Shown: positions 25,712 through 33,568 of the stretch, in pieces
Position numbering within the stretch: the first letter of the stretch is position 1
How the letters are laid out: each line of letters starts with the position of its first letter
Source: Collinsella aerofaciens
GTDB taxonomy: Bacteria; Actinomycetota; Coriobacteriia; Coriobacteriales; Coriobacteriaceae
NCBI RefSeq assembly: GCF_018785265.1
Contig: NZ_WQPK01000008.1
Coordinates: 1-64,000 of the forward strand
Length of the DNA: 64,000 nucleotides
Direction: 5' to 3'
Position numbers and translations under genes: made by a program
Notes under the pieces: model-generated
Database searches by the model: none
What the model was told of the DNA's origin: nothing
The model's input: only the letters and a program-made list of their open reading frames with translations

Positions 25712-26039
25712 CGACGAGCGCTACAACCCCAAGCCCCAGAGCGGCCAGCTCGAGATATTCGGCCTCGGGGCCAAGGGCGAGGCGGACGCGGAGGACGCGC
25801 GCCGCTGGATTGACGAGAACCCCGGCGCATGGAACTACATGGTCGAGAACGCCGTGAGGCTTTCCAAAAAAGGCTACGTGAGCGCCAACTACCTCGTGAA
25901 CATGGTCCGAAACGAGCTGCACGTGGGCGTGCGCAACGGCCTCGCGCCGTCCTTCGCCCGAATCATGGAGTCGCGCTACCCCAGCCTCAAGGACGCCTTC
26001 AACAAGCACCGCAGCCAGTCCGACGGGTTCACGGCATGA
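25704..26039 (+). CDS. Conserved-type phage early protein, unknown function
   Basis: The 111-residue protein contains a compact helical domain (ARRWIDENPGAWNYMVENAVRLSKKGYVSANYLVNMVRNELH) of a style often seen next to RusA in actinobacterial and Firmicutes prophages. Its start overlaps the previous gene by eight bases and its stop overlaps an ATG. I cannot assign activity; it may help in replication or resolve DNA together with RusA. Confidence 0.65.
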   Translation: MRNDERYNPKPQSGQLEIFGLGAKGEADAEDARRWIDENPGAWNYMVENAVRLSKKGYVSANYLVNMVRNELHVGVRNGLAPSFARIMESRYPSLKDAFNKHRSQSDGFTA

Positions 26040-26065
26040 GCTGGGTCAGGCACAAGGAGCGCTCC

Positions 26066-26515
26066 ATGACCTTCAAGCTCGAGCTGGAGAAGATCGCGGG
26101 CAAGCAGCGCCACAGGCTCGACCGCAGGCACGCCCGGATGTACACGCCAAACGAGACCATCCGCAACGAGGCCGCCATCCGCGACGCGGCGCTCGGGGCC
26201 ATGCGGGGGGCGTACCCGGAGCTCAAGGGGCTGCTGTTCCCGTTCAGGGTGCCCGTCGCGGTGCGCATCGACGTGTACGAGCCGCTGCCCGTGTCGAGGC
26301 CGAAGCGCGTCACGTCGGAACCGAACACGTTCAAGCCGGACGCGGACAACATCGCCAAGCTCGTGATGGACGGGATGAACGGGGCGGTCTGGGGCGACGA
26401 CAGCCAGGTGGCCGAGGTCCACGTGGTCAAGTGGCCCCGTCGGCGCGGCATCGAGCCGCACATGGACATACAGGTATATCGCGGCTGGACAGACCCAGCC
26501 GAAGAGAAAAAGTAG
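26066..26515 (+). CDS. RusA-like Holliday junction resolvase
   Basis: The 149-residue protein shows the RusA signature FKPDADNIAKLVMDGMNGAVWGDDSQV, with the acidic metal-binding residues in DADN and DDSQ. It cuts recombination intermediates during phage replication. I chose the ATG at 26066 because AAGGAG lies six bases upstream; another ATG at 26036 overlaps the previous stop and would add ten residues. It fits the recombination module with RecT and SSB. Confidence 0.88.
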   Translation: MTFKLELEKIAGKQRHRLDRRHARMYTPNETIRNEAAIRDAALGAMRGAYPELKGLLFPFRVPVAVRIDVYEPLPVSRPKRVTSEPNTFKPDADNIAKLVMDGMNGAVWGDDSQVAEVHVVKWPRRRGIEPHMDIQVYRGWTDPAEEKK

Positions 26516-26529
26516 AAACGGAGAATGAA

Positions 26530-26826
26530 ATGAAGCGAAAGGCATTCAAGAAGCTCATGGTGCAGGCCGTGGGCAACGTCCTCATCAACACGGAGCTCAA
26601 CGCCGAGGCGCTCGAGGAGAAGGTCGACCCCGCGGTGCTTCGCGGCGTCGCCTACGGCATGGCGGTCGCGCCCGTACTGATGGACGAGGAGCCCATCGAG
26701 TTCGACCGCGACTTCCTTGCCGCCATCATCGCGTACGGCAAGAAGTGCGAGGACACCTACGCCGAGAGCGGCGCCGTCGCAACGATCTCCAAGCTCTACG
26801 GATGCGAGGTGAGCGTCGATGAGTAA
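26530..26826 (+). CDS. Phage protein of unknown function upstream of recT
   Basis: This 98-residue helical protein (KAFKKLMVQAVGNVLINTELNAEALEEKVDP) has a cysteine pair far apart and no known motif. It follows RusA by 14 bases with a GGAG site and overlaps recT by eight bases, so it is part of the recombination operon. Confidence 0.6.
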   Translation: MKRKAFKKLMVQAVGNVLINTELNAEALEEKVDPAVLRGVAYGMAVAPVLMDEEPIEFDRDFLAAIIAYGKKCEDTYAESGAVATISKLYGCEVSVDE

Positions 26827-27718
26827 CGAGATTATCGAGTTCAAGGACGATGCGGGCATGCCCGTCAAGTTCACCTCGCAGGACATCCGCGAGCGCCTGT
26901 GCCCCAACGCGACCGACAGCGAGCTGGCGCTTTGCGTGGAGCTTTGCAACCGCCAGCACCTGAACCCGTTCACCAAGGAGGTGTACCTGGTCAAGTACGG
27001 CAGCGCGCCGGCGAGCATCATCACCGCCTACCAGGTGTTCAACCGCCGCGCCAACCGCCAGGAGAGCTACGGCGGCATCAAGAGCGGCGTCGTGGTGATG
27101 CGCGAGGGGCAGATCGTCAAGAAGCGCGGCAGCGCCGTCTACAAGCAGGTGGGCGAGCAGCTTCTCGGCGGCTGGGCCGAGGTCCAGTTCACCGACGGCA
27201 AGGAGCCGGCCTACGTGGAGCTGGCGCTCACCGACTACAACACGGGCAAGAGCAACTGGGCGAAGATGCCGGGCGTCATGATCGAGAAGTGCGCCAAGGC
27301 CGGCGCGTGGCGCCTTGCCTACCCCGACGAGTTCGGCGGGATGTACACGGGCGAGGAGATGGACCAGAAGGTCGAGCGCGACATGGGCGCCGGCGCCCGT
27401 ACCGTCAAGGCCGAGAGCGTCGAGCCCGTGGCGGACCTGCAGCCCGTGCGCGACCTGTTCAAGCCGTTCATGGCGGCGACCGGGCTCGACAGCGCCGGGG
27501 CCATGGCGGCCATCTGCGCCGCCGTGGGCTGCACGTCGGGCTCCATGCACGACATGACGCTCATGCAGGCGCGCCGCGCGGCCTCGTGGATGGAGGAGGA
27601 GATCGCGGCACGCAAGGCGCAGCCCGAGCCCGCCGCACCCGAGCTGGAGCCCGCGTCCGCCTATGAGCCCGCGCCCGCCGAGTATGAGACCGACGACGAC
27701 CTGCTGGGAGGCTTCTAA
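26819..27718 (+). CDS. RecT/Bet-type single-strand annealing recombinase
   Basis: The 299-residue protein matches the lambda Bet/RecT superfamily: ELALCVELCNRQHLNPFTKEVYLVKYG near residue 40, then IITAYQVFNRRANRQESYGGIKSGVV and VMIEKCAKAGAWRLAYPDEFGGMYTGEEM. It anneals complementary DNA strands during phage recombination. The C-terminal 80 residues are an acidic, proline-rich tail that could contact SSB. The next gene (DUF1351) overlaps its stop and is a frequent RecT neighbour. Confidence 0.93.
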   Translation: MSNEIIEFKDDAGMPVKFTSQDIRERLCPNATDSELALCVELCNRQHLNPFTKEVYLVKYGSAPASIITAYQVFNRRANRQESYGGIKSGVVVMREGQIVKKRGSAVYKQVGEQLLGGWAEVQFTDGKEPAYVELALTDYNTGKSNWAKMPGVMIEKCAKAGAWRLAYPDEFGGMYTGEEMDQKVERDMGAGARTVKAESVEPVADLQPVRDLFKPFMAATGLDSAGAMAAICAAVGCTSGSMHDMTLMQARRAASWMEEEIAARKAQPEPAAPELEPASAYEPAPAEYETDDDLLGGF

Positions 27719-28704
27719 TGGCAGACGAGGTTTTGGCAGTCGAGGCCGTGCCGCTCGAGGAGGACTTCGACACGCTGGTGGCGTCGCTCGCCATCGACGA
27801 CACGCTCGAGGACAAGCTGGCGAAGCTCAAGAAGAACGTCGATGAGAAGCTGGCGGACTACGCGGACGTCAAGCGCATCGAGAAGGACGAGGACTTCAAG
27901 GCGGCGAAGAAGTACCGCGCGGCGGTCAACGACGTGAAGAAGCCTATCGAGGCGCAGCGCAAGGCCGCGAAGAAGAAGTACAGCGACCTGCTCAAGACGT
28001 TCGACAAGACCATCGGCGAGATCACGGCGCCCATCGACGCGCTCTCCGATGAGTACAAGGCCGAAATCGACCGCTACGACGGCGAGTGCAGGGCCCGCCG
28101 CCTCGCCGCGCTCAAGGGCCACTACTACGACCTCGCGGGCGAGATGGGGCCTTTGGTGCCCTACGAGCGCATCGCCGACGACAGGTGGCTCAACGCGAGC
28201 TTCGGCGAGGTCAAGGCCAAGAACATCATCGAGCGCCGGGTGGGCGAACTCCTGCACCAGTTCAAGTTCGTCAACGGGCTCGACTACGCCGACGAGGACG
28301 AGAAGGCGTGGGCCGTGGCGTGGTGGACGAGGACGCTGCCAATGGACTCGGGCGAGGTGGCGGCGGCTGTCGCTGCGCACCGCGAGGAGGTAGCAAAGGC
28401 CGCCGCGCTCGTGTCGACCTACGAGCAGGCGACGGCGCCCGCACCGGAGCCCGAGCCGGAGCCCGCGCCGCTGCCGCCCGAGCCCGAGCCGATGCCCGCC
28501 GATGAACCTGAGCCGCCCTTGGGCGTGCCGAGGTGTGTGCGGGTGGTTCCGTCGCGCCCCGAGCCGGATGTGGCCGAGGATGCAGCCCCAGCACCGCAGA
28601 GGGGCTACCGCGTGGTCATCGAGTGCGCCACGGCAGACGAGCTGCGTCGCGTGAGGGCCGTCATGGTCGACAACGACATTCACGGATACGTCGAGAGGAT
28701 GTAG
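27718..28704 (+). CDS. DUF1351 protein, RecT partner
   Basis: The 328-residue protein is a long charged coiled coil over residues 20-120 (LAKLKKNVDEKLADYADVKR...), then a helical domain, then an Ala/Pro/Glu-rich low-complexity linker (PEPEPEPAPLPPEPEP), and a small C-terminal domain (RGYRVVIECATADELRRVRAVMV) that resembles the end of DUF1351 proteins. These are usually encoded beside RecT/Erf recombinases. Function is not established; a role in supporting strand annealing is inferred from position. Confidence 0.75.
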   Translation: MADEVLAVEAVPLEEDFDTLVASLAIDDTLEDKLAKLKKNVDEKLADYADVKRIEKDEDFKAAKKYRAAVNDVKKPIEAQRKAAKKKYSDLLKTFDKTIGEITAPIDALSDEYKAEIDRYDGECRARRLAALKGHYYDLAGEMGPLVPYERIADDRWLNASFGEVKAKNIIERRVGELLHQFKFVNGLDYADEDEKAWAVAWWTRTLPMDSGEVAAAVAAHREEVAKAAALVSTYEQATAPAPEPEPEPAPLPPEPEPMPADEPEPPLGVPRCVRVVPSRPEPDVAEDAAPAPQRGYRVVIECATADELRRVRAVMVDNDIHGYVERM

Positions 28705-28707
28705 GAC

Positions 28708-29049
28708 ATGGAGGAGAAGAACCTACCGCCGCTCCGAACGCCGGAGCAGCGCAAGGAGGCGATGGCCAAGGCCATCCACACGCGCCGCGAGCGCGCCGCG
28801 TTCAAGGCCGCCTGCAAGGCGGGGAACATCCCGCCCGAGGTCGCCATCGAGGCACCCATCGCGGCAAAGCTCAAGGTCGAGGAGTTCGCCCGCTCGTTCC
28901 CGGGCATCGGCCCGGTCACGGCGCAGAAGATCGTCGAGGTGTGCCATATCCGCAACGGCCGCCGCGTGAGCGGCCTGGGCTACATGCAGGGGCCGCGCCT
29001 CGTCGATGCCATCAAGGGCTGCATGACCGCGAAGGAGGACGGGCAGTGA
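28708..29049 (+). CDS. Phage-encoded actinobacterial integration host factor (mIHF-like)
   Basis: The 113-residue protein follows the mIHF pattern: PPLRTPEQRKEAMAKA at the start, a helical arm (HTRRERAAFKAAC), and a helix-two-turn-helix DNA-binding core SFPGIGPVTAQKIVEVCHI with RRVSGLGYMQ. Host mIHF bends DNA and is needed for phage L5 integration in mycobacteria. A copy in the phage, between DUF1351 and ssb, could help its own replication origin, integration, or chromosome organisation. The assignment is good, the role is inferred. Confidence 0.82.
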   Translation: MEEKNLPPLRTPEQRKEAMAKAIHTRRERAAFKAACKAGNIPPEVAIEAPIAAKLKVEEFARSFPGIGPVTAQKIVEVCHIRNGRRVSGLGYMQGPRLVDAIKGCMTAKEDGQ

Positions 29050-29522
29050 GCATCAACCGAGTGAACATCAGCGGCAACCTCACCCGCGACCCCGAGCTGC
29101 GCGCCACCGCCGGCGGGACGCAGGTCCTGTCCTTTGGCGTGGCGGTAAACGACCGCCGCCGCAACGCGCAGACCGGCGAGTGGGAGGACTACCCCAACTT
29201 CGTCGACTGCACCATGTTCGGCAACCGCGCCGAGGCCGTTGGCCGTTTCCTCGCCAAGGGGATGAAGGTCGCGATCGAGGGCAAGCTGCGCTACAGCTCT
29301 TGGGAGCGCGACGGCCAGAAGCGCAGCAAGCTCGAGGTTATCGTCGACGAGATCGAGGTCATGGTGCGCCGTGAGGGGCAGACGCAGGCCCAGCCGCAGC
29401 AGAGCCTCGCGGATACGGTGCCCATGCAGCCACAGGCGCAGGCCGCGCCGCAGTGGAGCGCCCAGCAGGCCTACGCCGCGGTCCCGCAGTCCGAGTTCTA
29501 CGACGAGGACGTGCCGTTCTGA
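29046..29522 (+). CDS. ssb: Single-stranded DNA-binding protein
   Basis: The 158-residue protein has a full OB-fold (SINRVNISGNLTRDPELR, FVDCTMFGNRAEAVGRFLAKGMKVAIEGKL) and a Gln/Ala-rich linker ending in the acidic tip YDEDVPF that recruits partner proteins. Translation starts at GTG in a GTGA overlap with the mIHF-like gene. It coats single strands in phage replication. Confidence 0.95.
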   Translation: MSINRVNISGNLTRDPELRATAGGTQVLSFGVAVNDRRRNAQTGEWEDYPNFVDCTMFGNRAEAVGRFLAKGMKVAIEGKLRYSSWERDGQKRSKLEVIVDEIEVMVRREGQTQAQPQQSLADTVPMQPQAQAAPQWSAQQAYAAVPQSEFYDEDVPF

Positions 29523-29632
29523 TGAGGCACGTACCCGACATCATCCGCGACCACTGGGAGGCGGCCCTGTTCGCCGCCTCCTTCTCCGCGGGTTTCCTGT
29601 TCTTCTCTTCGCTTCTATGGGGGTGGTTCTGA
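29522..29632 (+). CDS. 36-residue membrane micro-protein
   Basis: ATG overlaps the ssb stop (TGATG) and the stop overlaps the next start (TGATG). The peptide has one hydrophobic helix (EAALFAASFSAGFLFFSSLL) and ends WGWF. The tight coupling supports translation; function is unknown. Confidence 0.55.
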   Translation: MRHVPDIIRDHWEAALFAASFSAGFLFFSSLLWGWF

Positions 29633-30504
29633 TGGCCTTTACCGTGTTCGACAGCTTCGCCGAGGTCTACGACGACTTCGACGCGAGCGACCCCGAGGAC
29701 CTGCGCGACCGCGCGATGCTCGCCGACGCGATCATGATGTACGGGCTGCACGGCGTCGAGGCCGACCTTCCGAAGCACCTCCGCCGCGTTTTCAAGGCGA
29801 TGAAGAACGCCATCGACAACTCCAAGGACGCGCGCGGCAGGGGCGGCAAGGGCGGCCGCCCGCGCAAGAAACCAGTTTCCGACAAACCCGAAACGCAGGT
29901 TTCGGAAAGTGAAAACCTAGGTTTTTCAAACGGGAAACCAGTTTCCGACAAACCCGAAACGCAGGTTTCGGAAAGTGAAAACCCTAACCTAACCTGTCCT
30001 GTCCTGTCCTGTCCTGAACTGGATTGTGCTGAGCTGTCCTGTGATGGGGGCGATGCCCCCGCCGCACCGTCCGAGTTCGAGCCGCCGACCCTCGATGAGG
30101 CCCGCGGTTACTTCGGCGCCAACTGCCTGAGCGGCGACCCGGACGCCTTCTGGGCCTACTTCGAGTCGCAGGGCTGGGTCAAGGGCAACGGCCAGCCGGT
30201 GAGCAACTGGGGCGCCCTCGCACTCGACTGGTCCAGGCGCCAGAAGCGCATCGACGCCGACGACCGAGCGAGGGGCAAGCCCACCGCCTCGGAGGTCGAG
30301 GCGGCCACGTTCAAGCCGACGAGGACGCCCGAGCAGACGAGGGCGGAGCTCGAGCGCAGGTGGCGCGAGGAACATCCGGGCATCGACCCGGCGAAGGTGA
30401 AGGCCCCGAGGGGGACGACCGCCGATCCGGTGGCGCTCAAGGCGTACCAGGACGCGCGGCGTCTGTTGGATGCGAGGGCCGCATGCGAGAGGAGGGCGTC
30501 ATGA
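29632..30504 (+). CDS. Probable phage replication initiator with internal repeats
   Basis: The 290-residue protein has an N-terminal helical domain (VFDSFAEVYDDFDASDPEDLRDRAMLADAIMMYGL...) and a GRGGKGGRPRKK basic patch like DUF6291-type proteins. A repeat-derived linker follows (KPVSDKPETQVSESEN twice). The C-terminal domain (ARGYFGANCLSGDPDAFWAYFESQGWVKGNGQPVSNWGAL) resembles DnaD-like replication organisers that end in a W..W motif. By position after ssb it is the initiator. The repeated DNA inside it looks like an origin, as in lambda O. Family naming is tentative. Confidence 0.65.
   Translation: MAFTVFDSFAEVYDDFDASDPEDLRDRAMLADAIMMYGLHGVEADLPKHLRRVFKAMKNAIDNSKDARGRGGKGGRPRKKPVSDKPETQVSESENLGFSNGKPVSDKPETQVSESENPNLTCPVLSCPELDCAELSCDGGDAPAAPSEFEPPTLDEARGYFGANCLSGDPDAFWAYFESQGWVKGNGQPVSNWGALALDWSRRQKRIDADDRARGKPTASEVEAATFKPTRTPEQTRAELERRWREEHPGIDPAKVKAPRGTTADPVALKAYQDARRLLDARAACERRAS
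29868..30017 (+). repeat. Iteron-like repeats inside the initiator gene, candidate origin
   Basis: Two 50-bp direct copies (29868-29917 and 29934-29983) have a period of 66 bp, and each contains the inverted repeat CCGAAAC-gcag-GTTTCGG and a GAAAC-CA-GTTTC element. They are followed by seven tandem five-base units (CCTAA twice, CCTGT four times, CCTGA) at 29983-30017. The five-base period ignores the codon frame, which suggests that the DNA, not the peptide, is selected. Confidence 0.7.
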
Positions 30505-30743
30505 GCTTGGACGACGAGAGGAGCGAGAACATGGGCAGACCGAAGGGGTCCGCGAGCATCTACGACGACGGGCCGCGCAGTGCCCGCTGCGAGACGTGCG
30601 GGTTCTGCGCCGTGAGCGAGGCGGTCGTGACGGCGTCTGGCGAGGGCCGCAAACGGTACACGTGCATGCGCTGCCCCGACTTCGTGCACGCCACGCAGGG
30701 GCTCGCGAGGTGCAACTACTGGGAGGCGCGACATGAGGGCTGA
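30501..30743 (+). CDS. Small zinc-binding phage protein
   Basis: This 80-residue protein has Cys pairs CETCGFC and CMRCPDF, which should bind one zinc. Its ATG overlaps the initiator stop (ATGA); another ATG ten codons in also has a GAGGAG site. It opens a run of very short coupled genes. Function unknown. Confidence 0.65.
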   Translation: MSLDDERSENMGRPKGSASIYDDGPRSARCETCGFCAVSEAVVTASGEGRKRYTCMRCPDFVHATQGLARCNYWEARHEG

Positions 30744-30966
30744 GCCGCTGGACAGTCGCGGGGGCTACGTGCTCGTGTGCGGGCAGTGCGGCAGGCGGTT
30801 CCGCACGGCGTACAGGAACCAGAGGTACTGCTGCGGGTGGTGCGAGAACGTGGCGCGAAGGGACGCGAGCAAGCGGCCCGTGGACGTGTACCTCGGAACG
30901 AGGAGTGAGTCGGGCCGAGAGGTCAACGCCATGCGTGCGGCGCTGGCGGAAGGGAGGCGCATCTGA
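30733..30966 (+). CDS. Small zinc-ribbon phage protein
   Basis: The 77-residue product has a clear zinc ribbon (CGQCGRRFRTAYRNQRYCCGWC) and a basic C-terminus. It overlaps its upstream neighbour by 11 bases and its downstream neighbour by one. A DNA- or RNA-binding regulator is plausible. Confidence 0.65.
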   Translation: MRAEPLDSRGGYVLVCGQCGRRFRTAYRNQRYCCGWCENVARRDASKRPVDVYLGTRSESGREVNAMRAALAEGRRI

Positions 30967-31268
30967 TGCGCGACGGATACAGGTTCGAGTTCGGGGCGTT
31001 CGACAAGCCGGACGAACCCAAGGTGCAGGCGCTCAAGCCGCTCGAGGAGGCGGCCGAGGTGTTCGTCGCGTGGCAGGACTGCGACGACATGCGGTACAGC
31101 CCGATCATGACGGCGCGCAGGGTGTACCGCGAGAGCCTTATCGACGAGTGCATGGACGTGGTCCAGGCGGTCGTCAGCCTGCTCGACGCCGAGGGGTTCA
31201 CGCAGGAGGACGTGGACGCGGCAATCGAGCGCTGCAACGAGAGGAACCGAGAGAGGGGACGTCTGTGA
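30966..31268 (+). CDS. MazG-like nucleotide pyrophosphohydrolase homologue
   Basis: The 100-residue all-helical protein shows the pattern EEAAEVFVAWQ...LIDECMDVVQAVVSLL and ends in ERCNERNRERGRL, a tail common in phage MazG-like NTP-pyrophosphohydrolase family proteins. The metal-binding EExxE is reduced to EEAAE and the second site is ECMD, so activity is uncertain. It would cleanse or alter the nucleotide pool during infection. Confidence 0.6.
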   Translation: MRDGYRFEFGAFDKPDEPKVQALKPLEEAAEVFVAWQDCDDMRYSPIMTARRVYRESLIDECMDVVQAVVSLLDAEGFTQEDVDAAIERCNERNRERGRL

Positions 31269-31576
31269 TGGAGACTTTGGAGCAGATCAAGGCCGACGCG
31301 GTCGAGGTGTTCCATTTCGACCGCGAGTGCAGGCCGCAGGACAGGGCGCACGCCTACCTGGGGAAGTACCGCGTCAGGCGCGGCTACAACGACACGGCGA
31401 TGCAGGTCGCGGTGACCGACATGATCGAGCGCGCCTACGAGGCGGGAAGGGCGGAGGTCGCCGGCGCGAACCTCGTGCAGAACCTGCGCCGCCAGCTGAC
31501 GAGCATCGAGGCGACCGTCGGGGATGCCATCGACCTGCTCGACGAGAGCACTGGGGCGGTGGAGTGCGATGAGTGA
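31268..31576 (+). CDS. Phage protein A1 of a duplicated cassette
   Basis: The 102-residue protein has the stretch RPQDRAHAYLGKYRVRRGYNDTAMQVAVTDMIERAYEAGR. A close match occurs in the gene at 32844 (RPQDRAHAYLKEHRVCRGYDDTAME...DMIERAYAVGR), so the two are paralogues. ATG overlaps the previous stop. Function is unknown; it looks like a helical adaptor. Confidence 0.6.
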   Translation: METLEQIKADAVEVFHFDRECRPQDRAHAYLGKYRVRRGYNDTAMQVAVTDMIERAYEAGRAEVAGANLVQNLRRQLTSIEATVGDAIDLLDESTGAVECDE

Positions 31577-31874
31577 CTCGAGGGTCGGCGGCTACCCGAT
31601 GGGGGTGACCGACGCCGCTATCGAGCGCAGCTTCGGTGGGGCCTGCGAGCCTCGGATGTGCGGGAACTGCAGGCATTTCTGCAGCAGCGACATCCACGTC
31701 GACTACGGCTACTGCCACCTCGGGTTCGAGCGCGCCTACGACGCGGAGGCGCCCGACCGCAAGGAGGGGCGCTGGCGCCTGGCGAAGTGGGCTGTGGCGT
31801 GGCTCATGGGGAACCTGCTGTACTGCGAGGACGAGTGCGGTGAGTGCTGCGACTACGAGGAGTTTGGGCTATGA
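31569..31874 (+). CDS. Phage cysteine-rich protein B1 of a duplicated cassette
   Basis: The 101-residue protein has VTDAAIERSFGG, then CGNCRHFC and YGYCHLGFERAYD, and a C-terminal CEDECGECCDYEEF. It is paralogous to the gene at 33552 (CTDAAIDRHFGEG...CAECKRM...YGICEVEFDRAYAEE). Eight cysteines or more suggest zinc binding. Overlaps both neighbours. Confidence 0.6.
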   Translation: MSDSRVGGYPMGVTDAAIERSFGGACEPRMCGNCRHFCSSDIHVDYGYCHLGFERAYDAEAPDRKEGRWRLAKWAVAWLMGNLLYCEDECGECCDYEEFGL

Positions 31875-32263
31875 ATATCGACATCAAGACCGCCGACGGC
31901 GAGGAGATCGAGCTGGGCGGCGCGTATTACGACGAGAAGGGCACCCGTTATCGCGTGACCGGTATCAGGGTCCCCGACCATCAAGCTCTCGATAAATCGA
32001 GGCTCTACTGCATCAAGGAAGGAAGCGGCCCCGTATTGACGAATCCAGGCAGTCTCTATCTTGTCTCGCCTGACAGCCTAGAGAGGCTGAGAGACGATCT
32101 GGACAGGTTTGTCCGCAACCAAAATGGGACCGTCTGCTCGTATCTCAATCGAGAGAGAAGGGATTGCGATGGCTGTAAGTTCAAGGACCATTTCTACTGC
32201 GTCGACGCCTTGGTGCAAGACGTCACGGCACGCGTTCACTGTCTGTGCGGTGATGGCAAATGA
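31871..32263 (+). CDS. Phage protein, paralogue of the next gene
   Basis: The 130-residue protein starts with a beta-rich part (GGAYYDEKGTRYRVTGIRVPDH) and ends with SLERLRDDLDRFV...CSYLNRERRDCDGCKFKDHFYCVDALVQDVTARV. The second half matches the next gene (PDSWEKLLEDL...CAYFHRDKDEDGCTSC...DIASRI), so they are tandem paralogues. Cysteines probably bind zinc. Base use is less GC-biased than in flanking genes. Confidence 0.6.
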   Translation: MNIDIKTADGEEIELGGAYYDEKGTRYRVTGIRVPDHQALDKSRLYCIKEGSGPVLTNPGSLYLVSPDSLERLRDDLDRFVRNQNGTVCSYLNRERRDCDGCKFKDHFYCVDALVQDVTARVHCLCGDGK

Positions 32264-32634
32264 TTGAGCTGCCAAAAGACGCCGAGGGGCGAGACATTCC
32301 GCTAGATACGAAGGTGCTGTACGACTATGACGGCAGCAAGCAGAACGTTGAGGTCTTCATATTCTCTCGGAAAGATGCCGGGTGGTCTGTCGAAACCGAC
32401 TTTGCAATTTACGACGCCGAGGAACTCTACCTCACCCCGCCTGACAGCTGGGAGAAGCTGCTCGAGGACTTGGGCGCGGCAGGTGACGCGCGGTATCAAG
32501 AGGCTTGCGCCTACTTCCACAGAGACAAGGACGAAGATGGCTGCACATCGTGCCCCGGTGGCGAGGACGGCTGCGGTCGAATTGCCATGCGCGACATCGC
32601 ATCGCGCATCCGCAGGCTGCGGGGTGAGAACTGA
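32260..32634 (+). CDS. Phage protein, tandem paralogue of the previous gene
   Basis: The 124-residue product begins with an SH3-like beta segment (DIPLDTKVLYDYDGSKQNVEVFIFSR) and has the same PDSWEKLLEDL and Cys-rich end as its neighbour. It overlaps both neighbours by four and one bases. Similar proteins are frequent in gut actinobacterial prophages but without known function, as far as I know. Confidence 0.6.
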   Translation: MIELPKDAEGRDIPLDTKVLYDYDGSKQNVEVFIFSRKDAGWSVETDFAIYDAEELYLTPPDSWEKLLEDLGAAGDARYQEACAYFHRDKDEDGCTSCPGGEDGCGRIAMRDIASRIRRLRGEN

Positions 32635-32843
32635 TGAACTTTTCCGATTATGCCGAATTGGAAAAACGCGCGGAGGCACACGGCCTAGGGGACGACCCGT
32701 CGCTGGCGCAGCTCCTGCACATTATCCAGTTCAAGCAGGCCGTTGTGAACGGACATAAAAGGACGATGCGCGAACTCGCCGTCTGGGAGAGGAACATCGC
32801 GGAGACAGTAGAGCAGCGCATAAAGGAAGCGGAGGGGTTGTAG
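32634..32843 (+). CDS. Small helical phage protein
   Basis: This 69-residue protein is helical and charged (TMRELAVWERNIAETVEQRIKEAEGL). It overlaps the previous stop by one base and ends directly before the next start. No family recognised. Confidence 0.55.
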   Translation: MNFSDYAELEKRAEAHGLGDDPSLAQLLHIIQFKQAVVNGHKRTMRELAVWERNIAETVEQRIKEAEGL

Positions 32844-33416
32844 ATGATCACTGACGATGTGCGCCACGAGGTGGCGGCGAAGATGCTCGAGATATGCCGA
32901 GATAACCCGGACGTCTCGCTTCAGAGCATGGTCGCCTCGGCGATGAACGAGTGCCTGCCGGAGGGCATGGAGTACGGCCCGACGCTCGCCGAGCTGATCG
33001 ACCGTCCGACATGCCGCAACGTCGCGGACCTCGAAAAGGAGTCCTTCAGGTGCTCCGAGTGCGGATGCCGCGTGTTGGTGCCCGGCGACAGGCCGGACGG
33101 TGTGCTCGTCGTGACATCCGAGTCATTGGACACGATGGAGGACATCCTCGCGGACTGCAACGAGGTGTTCCGCTACGACGAGACGAGGCCGCAGGACCGC
33201 GCCCACGCGTACCTCAAGGAGCACAGGGTCTGCCGGGGATACGACGACACGGCCATGGAGCGCGCCGCACAGGACATGATCGAGCGCGCATACGCGGTCG
33301 GGCGGATGGAGAGCAGCGAGGCGGTGGCGAGGGAGACCGCGCGCATCATCGCCGAGGGAATAGCGAAGGAGCTGGGCATGACGCCCGGAGAGGAGCAGAC
33401 ATGCGATTCGAGATAA
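32844..33416 (+). CDS. Phage protein A2 of a duplicated cassette, with zinc motif
   Basis: The 190-residue protein has an N-terminal helical part, a zinc motif (FRCSECGCRVLV, near residues 68-79), and then the A-type domain shared with the gene at 31268. So it is an A paralogue extended at the N-terminus. Its neighbour downstream is the B paralogue, preserving cassette order with a 55-residue gene inserted between. Confidence 0.6.
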   Translation: MITDDVRHEVAAKMLEICRDNPDVSLQSMVASAMNECLPEGMEYGPTLAELIDRPTCRNVADLEKESFRCSECGCRVLVPGDRPDGVLVVTSESLDTMEDILADCNEVFRYDETRPQDRAHAYLKEHRVCRGYDDTAMERAAQDMIERAYAVGRMESSEAVARETARIIAEGIAKELGMTPGEEQTCDSR

Positions 33417-33568
33417 CCGAGGTCCACGTGGTGGACATCCCCGACAGCGAGGTCGAGGAGATGGACAACCCGCTGGAGGAGATCAAGGACGACGTGCACT
33501 GGTTCATCGAGACCTACGGGCGCGAGGCATGGTGCGAGGAGGTGACCCGCCTTGGCCGCCAGCTGTGA
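33401..33568 (+). CDS. 55-residue acidic phage protein
   Basis: The peptide (ITEVHVVDIPDSEVEEMDNPLEEIKDDVHWFIETYGREAWCEEV) is strongly acidic and overlaps both neighbours by about 16 bases. A DNA-mimic or inhibitor role is conceivable for such small acidic proteins, but not shown. Confidence 0.5.
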   Translation: MRFEITEVHVVDIPDSEVEEMDNPLEEIKDDVHWFIETYGREAWCEEVTRLGRQL

